The notes beneath the pieces were generated by a model. That model was not told the origin of the DNA, searched no databases, and saw only the letters and a program-made list of their open reading frames with translations. From Phycisphaerales bacterium (GTDB lineage Bacteria > Planctomycetota > Phycisphaerae > UBA1845 > UTPLA1): DNA of 64,000 nucleotides. Positions 18,316 to 27,840 of the stretch are shown here, one piece after another. Every line of letters starts with the position of its first letter. Within the stretch, counting starts at the first letter, position 1. Position numbers and translations under genes: made by a program. The stretch spans positions 496,001-560,000 of the forward strand of contig JACKHI010000002.1 in the NCBI GenBank assembly GCA_020639075.1, written 5' to 3'.

Positions 18316-19008
18316 ATGCTCGCATACCTCGTTCGACACGCCGAGTCGCTTTCAAATATCCGCCAGACGGATCGCCTGAATGAAGGACTTTCCGACCTGG
18401 GAAAACGCCAGATTGACGCACTGACCGACAGGCTCTCGGCCGCGAATGTCGCGGCGATCTACTCGAGTCCGTTCGAGCGGTGCATCGCGTCGGCAACGCC
18501 GCTGGCGACTCGGCTTTCGTTGCCCATACGAATCCGACCTGAGTTGTGTGAGTTTCACCAGCTGCCGGAGGGCTCCGAGCGATCCCATGAACTCGAAACC
18601 ATCGAGGTCATTGCCTCCCGTCATTCGATCGCTCGGCCGTGCGAGGACTACAATGGGCAATTCTTGTGGGCGCCAACGGATGAACCGTTTGATCGCCTGC
18701 TCGCCCGGACAAGGCGATTTCAGGCCTATCTCAAGGAGCGATGGTCTGACGGCAAGTCGGTCGCCGTCTTCAGCCATGGCAGCCCGATCGCCCGGCTTAT
18801 CGACGCGTGGCTGACGGACGTCGCTGGTCCGTCATTTCGTTTCATCATCGACAACGCGGCCGTTTCCGCCGTCCGCCACCACGCGGGCGTCAGCAGTCTC
18901 GTTTGTTTGAATGATGTGTCGCACCTTTCGGGGCTGCCGGCGCCGAAGGCGGGCAATTATTCGGATGATCGCACGATCAAGGCGGTTCCGCCGAGTGCCT
19001 ATTGGTAG
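18316..19008 (+). CDS. Histidine phosphatase (phosphoglycerate mutase-like) family protein
   Basis: This protein has 230 residues. The catalytic RHG-type motif reads LVRHAES (His8 the phosphoacceptor), with Ala replacing the usual Gly. It is followed by LSDLGKRQIDAL, YSSPFERCIASA (second-Arg loop) and a late VFSHGSPIARL supplying the second catalytic His. It should be a phosphatase or mutase acting on small phosphorylated substrates; the substrate cannot be read from the sequence. It lies upstream of the polysaccharide deacetylase on the same strand. Confidence 0.85.
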   Translation: MLAYLVRHAESLSNIRQTDRLNEGLSDLGKRQIDALTDRLSAANVAAIYSSPFERCIASATPLATRLSLPIRIRPELCEFHQLPEGSERSHELETIEVIASRHSIARPCEDYNGQFLWAPTDEPFDRLLARTRRFQAYLKERWSDGKSVAVFSHGSPIARLIDAWLTDVAGPSFRFIIDNAAVSAVRHHAGVSSLVCLNDVSHLSGLPAPKAGNYSDDRTIKAVPPSAYW

Positions 19009-19083
19009 CGGCCGATCCGCGTTTGGCGCCCGCCAGGCCGATCGCTTATCTCGACTGCGAAGACCGCCGATGAACAATCAGAG

Positions 19084-20115
19084 GTGATCGAGCGATTCGA
19101 GACAATCCGGGAGACGGCCGCGGAGGCCGGCGGCACTGTACGCCGGCGGCGCGTTCGGAATTCCGCTCCCTTCGATTCCGCGGCCCGACTGACGAGCGAC
19201 GCGCAGCGCGTTGATGTCGCCCGCGAGAACTTCGCCTCACGATTTCCCCGAATTTCGGCAAAGCACCGGCGTCCCGCCAATGTACTGACGATCGATCTCG
19301 AAGACTGGCCAGTGGCCGTCCTGGGGCCGCATCACGGCATCTCCGGCCGCGTCGTCACAAATACGAAAGAGGTCTTGCGAATCCTCCGATGGCACAACGT
19401 CCGCGCGACGTTCTTCGTCCTGACGCGGGCCGCCGAGCAGTATCCCGATCTCATCCGTATGGTTCGCGACGACGGCCACGAAATCGCTTCGCATGGTCAC
19501 GGACATGAGCTCGTGACGCGGCTGACGCCGGACGCGTTCGAGCGCGACGTGGCGACGAGCGTTGAGATTCTGGAGAGTATTACGGGCCGCCGTCCAATCG
19601 GCTATCGAGCGCCGGCGTTCAGCATCGTCAATGAAACGCGCTGGGCGGGCGAGATCCTGGAGCGGCTCGGGTTTGAGTATGACTCCAGCGTTTTTCCGAT
19701 CCGCCATCCTCGCTATGGCATTGCCGACGCGCCGCGGGGTATTCACTCGTGGCCGAGCGGCAGGCTGATTGAATGCCCGCCTGCAACGTTTCGCCTGTTG
19801 GGTCGCAATCTGCCCATCGCGGGCGGCGGCTATTTCCGTCTTATGCCCGGCAGCGTTGCCCGTACGTGCATCCGGTCGTTCAACCGGTTGGGGCATTCCG
19901 CGATTCTCTACATGCATCCATACGAGCTGGACGTTGCAGGGTTGAGCGAGCATCGGCGCGACGGTGTGCGATTCGGTCCGTGGCGGCACCTTACGCAGGG
20001 GCTGTTTCGCAAGCGAATCGAGCATCGGCTGCATCGACTGCTTGAGTCCTTTGAGTTCGTGACGATGAGCGAGATGCTTGCGGCGCGAGCCTTCTCCGAG
20101 CCCAGTAAGTCGTGA
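19084..20115 (+). CDS. Polysaccharide deacetylase family protein (DUF3473-like)
   Basis: This protein has up to 343 residues from a GTG start; the first ~60 residues are not conserved, and a later start is possible. The NodB-type catalytic domain begins with LTIDLEDWP (metal/catalytic Asp), then VRATFFVL, then the metal-binding SHGHGHE. YRAPAFS and a late ILYMHPYELD follow, as in the deacetylases of exopolysaccharide/exosortase (XrtA) loci that carry a DUF3473 tail. It should remove N- or O-acetyl groups from a surface or secreted glycan. No signal peptide is visible, so it may act on cytoplasmic or lipid-linked intermediates. No exosortase gene is in the window. Confidence 0.85.
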   Translation: MIERFETIRETAAEAGGTVRRRRVRNSAPFDSAARLTSDAQRVDVARENFASRFPRISAKHRRPANVLTIDLEDWPVAVLGPHHGISGRVVTNTKEVLRILRWHNVRATFFVLTRAAEQYPDLIRMVRDDGHEIASHGHGHELVTRLTPDAFERDVATSVEILESITGRRPIGYRAPAFSIVNETRWAGEILERLGFEYDSSVFPIRHPRYGIADAPRGIHSWPSGRLIECPPATFRLLGRNLPIAGGGYFRLMPGSVARTCIRSFNRLGHSAILYMHPYELDVAGLSEHRRDGVRFGPWRHLTQGLFRKRIEHRLHRLLESFEFVTMSEMLAARAFSEPSKS

Positions 20116-20382
20116 TCGGGTCGGGCCGGGTGCCGTGCCGACCCCAAAGGTCGGCATGCAGCCCGTCGGGGTGGCTCATCACGTCTGCGATGTTGGCGCG
20201 ACGACGAATTCGCGCGAAAAAAACATGTGAATTGCGATCTCTTGAAGACGTTAGGTTACCTGATTGTCGCATCGTCGCGCCCCCACCCTCGGAGAGGGTG
20301 GGCCACCCGCCGGGTGCCGTGTCGCCCCGTAAGTTCGTCATGCGGAATCGTCGGTCGGGTCGTCGATTCGACAATGACGCCA
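20116..20382. repeat. Cluster of GC-rich hairpins
   Basis: Two copies of a GGGTGCCGTG core lie about 180 bases apart (near 20128 and 20311). A perfect 9-bp hairpin (CCCACCCTC, loop GGA, GAGGGTGGG) occupies 20282-20302. A perfect CACCCG-C-CGGGTG palindrome lies at 20304-20316. There is no T tract, so these look more like REP-type dispersed repeats than intrinsic terminators. They separate the convergent ends of the deacetylase and CPXCG genes. Confidence 0.45.
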
Positions 20383-20592
20383 TCAATCCCGATCCTGCTC
20401 CGCCCGGCTGTCGCAAGTGGCGTTGCCTTCGGAATCGAACTGAATCGTGATGACGTTCGGATTGCAGCAGACGGGGCAATCCTCGACGTATTCCTGTCGA
20501 CTGCCTGCCGACGGATCGACGTCTACGACGATCTCTTCACCGCACGAGTCGCAGATGTAGGTTGCTTCGTCGAAAATCGGCGTCGCTCGCAA
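20383..20592 (-). CDS. CPXCG-type cysteine-rich small protein
   Basis: This 69-residue protein has CDSCGEEIVVDVDPSAGSRQ followed by a YVEDCPVCC block, the hallmarks of the Cys_rich_CPXCG family. The four Cys pairs should hold one zinc. Its function is unknown across the family. It is transcribed away from the sigma-54 activator gene with a 157-base gap. Confidence 0.85.
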   Translation of the reverse strand: MRATPIFDEATYICDSCGEEIVVDVDPSAGSRQEYVEDCPVCCNPNVITIQFDSEGNATCDSRAEQDRD

Positions 20593-20749
20593 TTGGTGGT
20601 GATCCGGAAAAAGACTGCTTACGACAATCGGAGGGGAGAAGCCGGCCTAGTAAGATGCATCAATAATAGTCCGTTGATTCAATGTGATCGAACGACAAAC
20701 TGCGTCGTCTGCCTGCTCATCACTCAATACTCATGACCCACTAATTCCT

Positions 20750-22267
20750 TCATCCGTCCTTCTTGATATCGTACTTCTTCACGCGATACCGCAGATTGTC
20801 CCGGCTGATGCCGAGGCTTCGCGCCGCTTTCGACTGGTTCCAGCCGTTCTCGCGAAGGGCCTTGATGATCATCGCCTTTTCATAGCCCCACAGCGACGAC
20901 TCATTCTTCGCTGTCTCCTGAACGATGTCCTCGCCGACGACTTCGCGCGGCAAGTGGGGGGCCGTCATTTCGGAGCCGTCCGCCAGCAGGACGGCGCGCT
21001 CGATGATGTTCTGAAGTTCGCGGATGTTGCCCGGCCATCGATAGCCCGTCAGCAGAGCCATTGCCTCATCGCTGACGCTGGGTCGCGGGCAGCCGAGCTG
21101 CGTTGCCGAGATATTCACGAAGTGATCGACGAGCGTGGGAATGTCCTCGCGCCGATTCCGCAGCGGAGGCAGTCGGATCGGGAAAACGTTGAGTCGGTAG
21201 TAGAGATCCTCTCGAAACTCGCCTTCTTCCATCGCCTGCTGCAAGTCGCGATTCGTCGCGGCGACGATGCGTACGTCCGTCGCGATGGTCCGCGTTCCGC
21301 CGACGCGCACGAATTCCTTTTCCTGCAACACGCGCAGCAGCTTGACCTGCGTGCTCTGCGAAATGTCGCCGATCTCATCGAGAAAGAGCGTACCGCCATC
21401 GGCCAGTTCGAATCGGCCCATCTTCTCGGCGTGAGCGCCGGTAAATGCGCCCTTCTCATGGCCGAACAATTCGCTTTCGAGCAGCGTTTCCGGCAGGGCG
21501 GCGCAGTTGATCGCGATGAACGCTTTGTTCGAGCGCGGGCTCGCCGCGTGAATCTGGCGGGCCGTGACTTCCTTGCCGGTTCCCGTTTCACCGAGCAGGA
21601 GCACTGTCGCGTTGCTTCCTGCGACGCGGTTGACCATGTCCATCACCTGCCGCAATGCGGGAGATGATCCGATGATCGAGGCCTGCACCTTCAGCGTTTC
21701 GCGCAGGCCGCGATTCTCGCGGACGACATTCTCATGTTGCGCCGCGTTGTGCGCACCGGCCGCGGCCAGGTTCGCAAAGATCTGCAAAAGGTTGATGTCG
21801 TCCTGGTCGTAGGAGCCGCCCGAAACCTTGTTCAGCACTTCGACGACGCCGATGACTTCGTTCTTCCAGATGAGCGGAGCGGCGACAAGGCCTCGCGTCT
21901 GGAAGCTGCTCTTCGCGTCGATTCCGCGGAAGAAATCGTTGCTGTCCTCGACATCCTCGACGATCACCGGTTCGCCGGACTTGGCGACTCGGCCGGCGAT
22001 GCCCAGATCCGCGTCGAATTCCTCGCCGATCAGCGCCGGCCCGCGATCGCCGACGGCCGCGCGGAAGACGAGCTTGTTTCGACGCTTGTCGAGCATCAGG
22101 ACGCTGGATGCCTCGCTGCGCAGGACGGCCGCCGATGTGCGCGCAATGGCCTGGAGCACGTCGTCGAGGTTAAGCGATGCGTTGATCGCCGATGTCGCCT
22201 CGACGAGGGCGGTCACTGTACGAGGGGGAAGACCGCGATAGGCGTCATGATTGCCGGCGTTGGCCAT
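20750..22267 (-). CDS. GAF-domain sigma-54-dependent transcriptional activator
   Basis: This 505-residue NifA/FhlA-like enhancer-binding protein has three parts. A GAF sensor spans residues ~20-170. An AAA+ domain follows with Walker A GETGTGKE (226-233), the sigma-54-contacting GAFTGA loop (273-278) and Walker B LFLDEIGD. A Fis-type HTH (NQSKAARSLGISRDNLRYRV) ends the protein. It would use ATP to open sigma-54 promoters in response to a small ligand or redox signal bound by GAF. There is no receiver domain, so it is not a response regulator. It is divergent from the ECF sigma gene at 22421. I found no -24/-12 site in the window that I would defend. Confidence 0.95.
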   Translation of the reverse strand: MANAGNHDAYRGLPPRTVTALVEATSAINASLNLDDVLQAIARTSAAVLRSEASSVLMLDKRRNKLVFRAAVGDRGPALIGEEFDADLGIAGRVAKSGEPVIVEDVEDSNDFFRGIDAKSSFQTRGLVAAPLIWKNEVIGVVEVLNKVSGGSYDQDDINLLQIFANLAAAGAHNAAQHENVVRENRGLRETLKVQASIIGSSPALRQVMDMVNRVAGSNATVLLLGETGTGKEVTARQIHAASPRSNKAFIAINCAALPETLLESELFGHEKGAFTGAHAEKMGRFELADGGTLFLDEIGDISQSTQVKLLRVLQEKEFVRVGGTRTIATDVRIVAATNRDLQQAMEEGEFREDLYYRLNVFPIRLPPLRNRREDIPTLVDHFVNISATQLGCPRPSVSDEAMALLTGYRWPGNIRELQNIIERAVLLADGSEMTAPHLPREVVGEDIVQETAKNESSLWGYEKAMIIKALRENGWNQSKAARSLGISRDNLRYRVKKYDIKKDG

Positions 22268-22420
22268 TGAATCTCACAAGCGTTGGGCTGGGTAAAATGC
22301 CACAACGCCGTCCGAAAACGAAAGCGGCGATCTCGCTGGAAAATCGCCTGATGCGCCGCAGGCGTCTGTAACTCGCGGTCTGCACGATAGTTTTGACCGG
22401 TTGGGGTTGTCAAGGGTAAA

Positions 22421-23131
22421 TTGCCCCACCAGCCGAGGGAGAAGATTGAGAATTGTCACAATCACGATCGAACCGACAATCTTGTGGTGGCGTATGAATC
22501 GGGGACGAGTGTGACAAACGGAGCGGACGCAAGCGATGGTCGCGCCGACGAACGGCTGCTGGCCGATTTTCTCGACGGCGACGAGCGGGCGTTCTCGCAG
22601 CTCATCCGTCGTTATGACCGCGAGCTGTTTCAGTTCGTCGCGCGGTTTGTGCGCGACTCGGCCGCTGCGGAGGACATCGTCCAGGATACGTTCATTCAGG
22701 TGCACAGTTCCGCGCAGGGATTCGATATGTCCCGGCGATTTCGCCCCTGGATGTTCACGATCGCGGCAAACAAAGCGCGGGACCATTTGAGGACCCGCGG
22801 GCGACGCAAGGAAGTCGCCTTTGCTTTCGATAACAACGATGGCGAGCAGACGAACTTTCAGGATTTCCTCGCGGATGCAGGCCCGGCGCCAGGAGACGAG
22901 GCTGAGGCCGAAGAGCAGCGAAAGGCAGTTCGAAAGATCGTCGAGGCCCTGCCCGATCATTTGCGCGAGGTGCTCGTGCTCGCCTATTTCCATCGCTTTC
23001 CGTACAAGGAAATGGCGGAAATGCTGGAAATACCGCTCGGAACAGTCAAGAGCCGCCTGCACGCCGCCGTGACGAAATTCGCGGAAGCGTACAAGCGAGA
23101 GATGGTGGAGAAAACAGAATCGGGGGCTTAA
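22421..23131 (+). CDS. RNA polymerase sigma factor, ECF-like
   Basis: This protein has up to 236 residues; GTG starts at 22484 or 22511 would shorten it by about 20-30 residues and may be the real ones. Region 2 includes LIRRYDRELFQFVARFVRDS, then AAEDIVQDTFIQVH and FRPWMFTIAANKARDHLR. A Glu/Asp-rich linker follows. Region 4 has LPDHLREVLVLAYFHRFPYK, then MAEMLEIPLGTVKSRLHAA. The next gene, 55 bases downstream, looks like its membrane anti-sigma partner. Confidence 0.9.
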   Translation: MPHQPREKIENCHNHDRTDNLVVAYESGTSVTNGADASDGRADERLLADFLDGDERAFSQLIRRYDRELFQFVARFVRDSAAAEDIVQDTFIQVHSSAQGFDMSRRFRPWMFTIAANKARDHLRTRGRRKEVAFAFDNNDGEQTNFQDFLADAGPAPGDEAEAEEQRKAVRKIVEALPDHLREVLVLAYFHRFPYKEMAEMLEIPLGTVKSRLHAAVTKFAEAYKREMVEKTESGA

Positions 23132-23186
23132 TCGATCGTCGTCCGTGTCTGGGCGATCGATCGAGTATGAGGGTGCGACAAAGTCC

Positions 23187-24173
23187 ATGATGGGCGAATC
23201 CAAGAACAACCGAGACGAGTTCGATTTTCTGGGTTACCAACTGGGCCTGCTCGACGCGGATGAACGCCGAGCGATAGACGCGGCGGCAGAACGTGGTGAT
23301 GTCGCCGCCCAATGCCGGGCGATTGACGCCTGGCTTGCGCCGCTTGCCGCCGACGAATTCACGCCGCCGGCGGGGCTCGCTGCGCGGATCGAAGCCGGCA
23401 TCGAAGCAAGTCGAACCTATCGGCTTCCGCTCGACAGCGATGTTGCGATGACACCGGGTAAGACGCCGTTTCTCAGCGGTCGCGATCTTCTCGCTCTTGC
23501 CGCCACGATCACGTTGTTCGTCGGCGTCTTCCTGCCGAGTTATCGGCAGGCCAGGGACCGTGCCAACCAATCCGCCTGCGCCGACAATCTGCGAAACCTC
23601 GGCATGGCGACAACGCTTTATGAAGCCGCGAACAACGACTATTTGCCATTTCCCGGTCAAACGCCCAAGGATGCAGTGTGGTATCGCGATGACCGGCGAT
23701 CGGCGCCGTCGTCTCGTGTCCCGTATCGTCTCGTCGTCGGCGACTATGCCCCTTCGGAGATATTCCGGGATCCGGCGCACCGCGGTGGCGTGCCGATGCA
23801 TCATCCGGATCCCAAATCGCTGGATGACTTCCCTGACCCTAGGAATATTGATTTCGGCATCAACCGGCTGCTCGTTGAAGGGCCGTGGACGCGATTCCAG
23901 TTCTCGCCGCACATGCCGCTGGTCGGCGATATGACGCCGCTGGTCGATGTGAATCGCAGGCTTCGACGCGGCATTCTGGTGCCGACGAACTCACTCAATC
24001 ATGGCGGCCGCGGCCAGAACATTCTGTTCGCCGACCTTTCCGCGAAATTCCATCGCTCATCCATCGTCGGACCGGGGCAGGACGATATTTACCGCGTAGC
24101 CGACAAGAAAGACGGTCAATATGCCGGCAACGAGTCGCCGCGCGGTCTGACCGACGTCTTTCTGACGCCTTGA
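23187..24173 (+). CDS. Anti-sigma-like N-terminus fused to pseudopilin-like domain
   Basis: This protein has 328 residues from ATG 23187; a GTG at 23145 would add 14. Residues 1-85 are acidic and helical (FLGYQLGLLDADERRAIDAA) and resemble the cytoplasmic part of planctomycetal anti-sigma factors. One membrane helix follows (LLALAATITLFVGVFLPSY). Immediately after it comes RQARDRANQSACADNLRNLG, then MATTLYEAANNDYLPF, the pattern seen in DUF1559/type II pseudopilins, and later a NHGGRGQNILFADLSAKF segment like their C-terminal DG block. It lies directly downstream of a sigma gene. A role in controlling that sigma factor via an extracytoplasmic pilin-like sensor is inferred. Confidence 0.65.
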   Translation: MMGESKNNRDEFDFLGYQLGLLDADERRAIDAAAERGDVAAQCRAIDAWLAPLAADEFTPPAGLAARIEAGIEASRTYRLPLDSDVAMTPGKTPFLSGRDLLALAATITLFVGVFLPSYRQARDRANQSACADNLRNLGMATTLYEAANNDYLPFPGQTPKDAVWYRDDRRSAPSSRVPYRLVVGDYAPSEIFRDPAHRGGVPMHHPDPKSLDDFPDPRNIDFGINRLLVEGPWTRFQFSPHMPLVGDMTPLVDVNRRLRRGILVPTNSLNHGGRGQNILFADLSAKFHRSSIVGPGQDDIYRVADKKDGQYAGNESPRGLTDVFLTP

Positions 24174-24205
24174 CGCCGACTCCTGACGGCGCAATCCTCG
24201 TCGAC

Positions 24206-24742
24206 ATGTCCGCGCGCAATCCCTGGGATCGAATACGAATCGTCGAAGGCGATCTGACGCAGCTCGACGTTGACGCGATAGTCAACGCCGCGAATTCATC
24301 GCTGCTCGGCGGCGGGGGCGTGGACGGGGCCATTCATCGCGCCGCAGGCCAGGACTTGCTTGCCGAGTGTCGCACGATCGGCGGTTGCCCGACGGGAGAA
24401 GCCAGGATCACTCGCGGTTACAAGCTGAAGGCACGGCACGTCATACATACTGTCGGGCCTGTTTATCATGGCGGCGACTCCGGCGAGCCGGCGCTGCTTC
24501 AATCGTGTTACGAGTCATCGCTTCGACTGGCTCGGAGCAACAATGTCCGAACCGTCGGATTCCCGGCGATCAGTTGCGGCGTCTACGGTTATCCAATGCG
24601 CGAGGCGGCAACGATTGCGCTGGAGACAACGGCGCGATTCCTCGCGGCTCAGGATGATATTGACGAAGTCGTGTTCGTCCTTTTCGGGCGTGCTGCGTTG
24701 GATGTCTATCTGGCCGTCCGGGCGGAGTTGAGTGCAATCTGA
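24206..24742 (+). CDS. Macrodomain protein (ADP-ribose-binding, YmdB-like)
   Basis: This 178-residue protein starts at MSARNPWDRI; an open frame upstream to 23885 overlaps the previous gene and is not family-like. It contains GDLTQLDVDAIVNAANSSL, then GGGGVDGAIHRAAG, VIHTVGPVY and SCGVYGYP, the complete macrodomain signature including the catalytic-loop Asn and GGGG. It should bind ADP-ribose derivatives and probably deacetylates O-acetyl-ADP-ribose or removes ADP-ribose from proteins. It follows the anti-sigma fusion gene by 32 bases and may share its transcript. Confidence 0.93.
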   Translation: MSARNPWDRIRIVEGDLTQLDVDAIVNAANSSLLGGGGVDGAIHRAAGQDLLAECRTIGGCPTGEARITRGYKLKARHVIHTVGPVYHGGDSGEPALLQSCYESSLRLARSNNVRTVGFPAISCGVYGYPMREAATIALETTARFLAAQDDIDEVVFVLFGRAALDVYLAVRAELSAI

Positions 24743-24793
24743 CTTGCCGACTCAGCTCGGGAATTCAATGCTCAGACGAATGCGCCGCGACAC

Positions 24794-26935
24794 TTACGAC
24801 GCATTTTCGGCAAGCCAGGCCTTTTCTTCGGCATTCAGCAGTTGGTTCGATTCGAGTGACTTGAGGATCCTGATGGCTTCCTGCTTCCACGTATCCCGCT
24901 CTTCGCGCGTTGTTGCGCCGCCGGCTGAATTTTCGCAGAGTGAGCGAAGAACTCGTGCTCGCATGGCGTCGAGATAGGGACTGTTGACAGTCGCCTTGAG
25001 TTCGTCGCATTTCGCGAGCGCGTCCTTCAAGAGTTTGATCGCTTCGGCTTGTTTGGAGTCGTTCGCAAGCGTACTGGCCAACTCGATGCGAACGAGCATG
25101 GCGCCTGTCGGGTCGCGATCGACAAGGCGATCGAAAGTCGTCATCGCCTCATTCAGGCAGAATTGTGCCATTGCGACGTTTCCGGCGCGGGCGAACGCGC
25201 GGCCGAGCCACAATTGCGGAAAAGCGGTTGAAAAGTCGCGATTGGCCGAACGCGACTCGGCGATCTGAACGGCGCGATCGGCGTGCTTGGTCGCCGCATC
25301 GAAGTCGCCGAGTTCCGTTTCTATTCGTGAAAGGTAGATCAGCGGCTCGATCAGTTGCAATCGGTTTTCGGGTTTGTCGGCTTCCAGTCGCTTAACGCAG
25401 TCGGTCAGGACCTGCTTCGCCTCCTTGAATTTGCCGAGTTCGAGGAGTGTCGAGCCGAGCATCTTTTCGTAGATGCTCCGTTCCGTCGCAGAGACGCCGT
25501 TCTTCGGGTCGGCCGCCCACTCACAAACCAGACTGAAATATCGATCGGACAAGTCGAGCATTCGGGCGCGGTTTGCCGCGCGCGCCATGCTTGCCAGTGT
25601 ACCGATGGCCTGTTCTGTGTAGCCCGCTGCGTACAGTTTCTTGATGGCGTCGAAAGCCTGTTCCATGATCGTTCGCGCCGGTGAGAACCGGCTGGCAGCG
25701 GCGTTGACTTCCGCCAGGCGAGCCAGACGCTGCACGACATCCGGGCGCAATTTGTTCTCGCGAGTCTTATCCTGTTCGACAAGGCTCTCGAACAGTCTGA
25801 TGGCCTCGTCGTCGCGGCCGGCGAGATGATAATCCCACCCGACATTTGCCGATTCGAGATAGATGTACGGATGATCGGGGCGAAGCAGCTTCTTGAATAT
25901 CTCCAGGGCCCGTTCCCGCATCGGTAGCACCTCGGCCGTCAGCCCGACGCGGCCGTACAGCCACGCGAGATTGCTCAGCGAGACACCCGTGTCTCGGGCG
26001 TCGGGGCCAAGCAGGGTTTCACGGATAAACAGCGCTCGAAGCTTGCTGTCGAGGGCTTCCGTGATGTGCTGCGCGTACGCGAATGCCGTGCCGAGGTTGT
26101 CCAGCGATTCAGCCGTGTCTTCCGTCTCACCGACGGTCGAGCGATATACCTGTACGGCCGTCTGCAGCGAATCAACGGCGGCGTCGACGCGAGCCTTGGA
26201 ATCCGCGCCCTGACCCGCGAGGTAGATGTTGACCCATCCGAGTCGATCCATCGCTTCCGCATATTGCGGATGGCTCGCCCCGAAAATCGCCTTCGTCAGG
26301 GATACCGCTTTCTCGAGGTTGGTCAGCGCGGCGTTGTACTCGCCCAGATCGATCTGCGTCGTCCCCAGCCGAAGATACGCCAACGCGGTCAGCGGATGTG
26401 ACTCCGGTAGGTTCTGCTTCGCATAGTCCAAGGCGAACGCCGCTTTCTCGCGAGCGGCTTCGTAGCGACCGTCCTTGTTCAGGGAATCCCAATCGCTGAG
26501 GGCCTTGTCAGCGGCAGCGAACTTTGCCTGATCTTCGGGCGGCATCTTCGATGCTCTCGCCGCGACGTCGGCGATTGCGACGCTCGAGATCGTCAAGTAG
26601 TGTTGATTCCCCAGAACGGCGGCGCGAATTCGCGTTGCGTCGACGGCCGCCGCCGCCGCTTCGGCGTACTTTGCCTCTTTGAGGAGCGATTCCGCCTTTT
26701 CAAGAGCCGCCGTGGCCTTGTCGAGGTCGGTGAGTTGCTCCGGCGTCAGCGCGTCGCCTGTCGTCGAGCGGAGTTCCTTCTTGATGACCGCATTCTGCTT
26801 AATGCGAGCATACATGTCGGCATGAGTCGGCGGTTGCTCCGACTGTGCGCCGACAATAGGACAAAGTGTAGCAACGCAGACGACAGCGAGCGACGCCTGC
26901 ATCAGAGCGTTTCGAACCGCATGTTGGAAACTCAC
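24794..26935 (-). CDS. Secreted TPR-repeat protein
   Basis: This is a 713-residue protein with an N-terminal signal peptide (residues 1-30, ending VGAQ). An Ala/Glu/Lys-rich helical region (~60-115) is followed by many tetratricopeptide repeats, with kinesin-light-chain-like blocks such as LAYLRLGTTQIDLGEYNAAL and SLSNLAWLYGRVGLTAEVLP. It is a protein-interaction scaffold, probably periplasmic. Neither enzymatic motif nor partner is evident; the flanking genes are unrelated. The 152 bases upstream hold no gene. Confidence 0.8.
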   Translation of the reverse strand: MSFQHAVRNALMQASLAVVCVATLCPIVGAQSEQPPTHADMYARIKQNAVIKKELRSTTGDALTPEQLTDLDKATAALEKAESLLKEAKYAEAAAAAVDATRIRAAVLGNQHYLTISSVAIADVAARASKMPPEDQAKFAAADKALSDWDSLNKDGRYEAAREKAAFALDYAKQNLPESHPLTALAYLRLGTTQIDLGEYNAALTNLEKAVSLTKAIFGASHPQYAEAMDRLGWVNIYLAGQGADSKARVDAAVDSLQTAVQVYRSTVGETEDTAESLDNLGTAFAYAQHITEALDSKLRALFIRETLLGPDARDTGVSLSNLAWLYGRVGLTAEVLPMRERALEIFKKLLRPDHPYIYLESANVGWDYHLAGRDDEAIRLFESLVEQDKTRENKLRPDVVQRLARLAEVNAAASRFSPARTIMEQAFDAIKKLYAAGYTEQAIGTLASMARAANRARMLDLSDRYFSLVCEWAADPKNGVSATERSIYEKMLGSTLLELGKFKEAKQVLTDCVKRLEADKPENRLQLIEPLIYLSRIETELGDFDAATKHADRAVQIAESRSANRDFSTAFPQLWLGRAFARAGNVAMAQFCLNEAMTTFDRLVDRDPTGAMLVRIELASTLANDSKQAEAIKLLKDALAKCDELKATVNSPYLDAMRARVLRSLCENSAGGATTREERDTWKQEAIRILKSLESNQLLNAEEKAWLAENAS

Positions 26936-27087
26936 GACTTTACTCCCCTCGGATAGAGGAAATCTCGCGCGACCGGAATTTCATTTGAAACAGTTCCGAC
27001 GCGTGTTTCATCGACTCGCTGTCATGTTAGTCGGCTCGACGCCGGGGCTCAATTCGGTCGCGCCATTTCGACAGGAATCGCGAGTGC

Positions 27088-27810
27088 TTAACGTGACGCA
27101 CACATACACTCGATCTCTTTGACGATCTTCACGGCCACACGTTCTTTTGTTCCTGCGGGCCACTCGTGCCATTGACCGTCGGCGTCCAGGAAATCGAACT
27201 TCGCGCGTTCCGAACTGATGTTCGCGGGGCCGTTCAACAGAATCGCGTCCGCATTCTTTGCGATTCGCTTTCGTTCGGCCTTTGTCCGGCCGTCATGATC
27301 CTCTAACGCGAATGCCAGCGTGACGCGACTGCCCTTTCGGCGTCCGAGTGACGCGGCGATGTCTTCCGTCGCAAGCAGATCGATCGACATTCCGCCGGCC
27401 TGCTTGGGGAGTTTCCTGCGTTCTCGCCGGGCCGGTCGATAGTCGCAGACCGCCGCCGTGAAGACGGCCGCATCGGCCGATCGAAACGCCCGCTTTGCGG
27501 CCGCGGCCATTTCGCTTCCGGTTTCGACGTTCACGACGTTCACTCTGTTTGGGGGGGCGAGTGTAACCGGCCCGCTGATCAGCGTGACGTCATGCCCTCG
27601 ATCTGCGGCGGCTGTCGCGATTGCATACCCCATCCGACCTGACGACGGATTCGAGATGAACCGGATTGTGTCGATATACTCGCGCGTCGGTCCGGCCGTC
27701 ACGAGTATCGAGAGTGGTGCGATCGCGCGGCTGTCAGCCCTGCCGGTTTTTCGACGTTTGTTGGGCTTGGCCACGTCTCGTTTTCCCCGAATCGGCGTTT
27801 CTCTCGTCAC
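27088..27810 (-). CDS. coaB: Phosphopantothenate-cysteine ligase (CoaB), stand-alone
   Basis: This 240-residue cytoplasmic enzyme joins 4'-phosphopantothenate and cysteine in CoA synthesis. It contains LVTAGPTREYIDTIRFISN, then SSGRMGYAIA, the nucleotide-binding and dimer signature of the CoaB half of Dfp. FTAAVCDYRP and a late KNADAILLN segment follow. Most bacteria have a fused CoaBC of about 400 residues; here the ligase is separate and lies 30 bases downstream of coaC. The GTG start at 27810 is uncertain; GTG 27774 is an alternative that removes a basic leader. Confidence 0.9.
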   Translation of the reverse strand: MTRETPIRGKRDVAKPNKRRKTGRADSRAIAPLSILVTAGPTREYIDTIRFISNPSSGRMGYAIATAAADRGHDVTLISGPVTLAPPNRVNVVNVETGSEMAAAAKRAFRSADAAVFTAAVCDYRPARRERRKLPKQAGGMSIDLLATEDIAASLGRRKGSRVTLAFALEDHDGRTKAERKRIAKNADAILLNGPANISSERAKFDFLDADGQWHEWPAGTKERVAVKIVKEIECMCASR

Positions 27811-27840
27811 GCTTCGTCGCGAATTTGCGTGATCAGCGGC

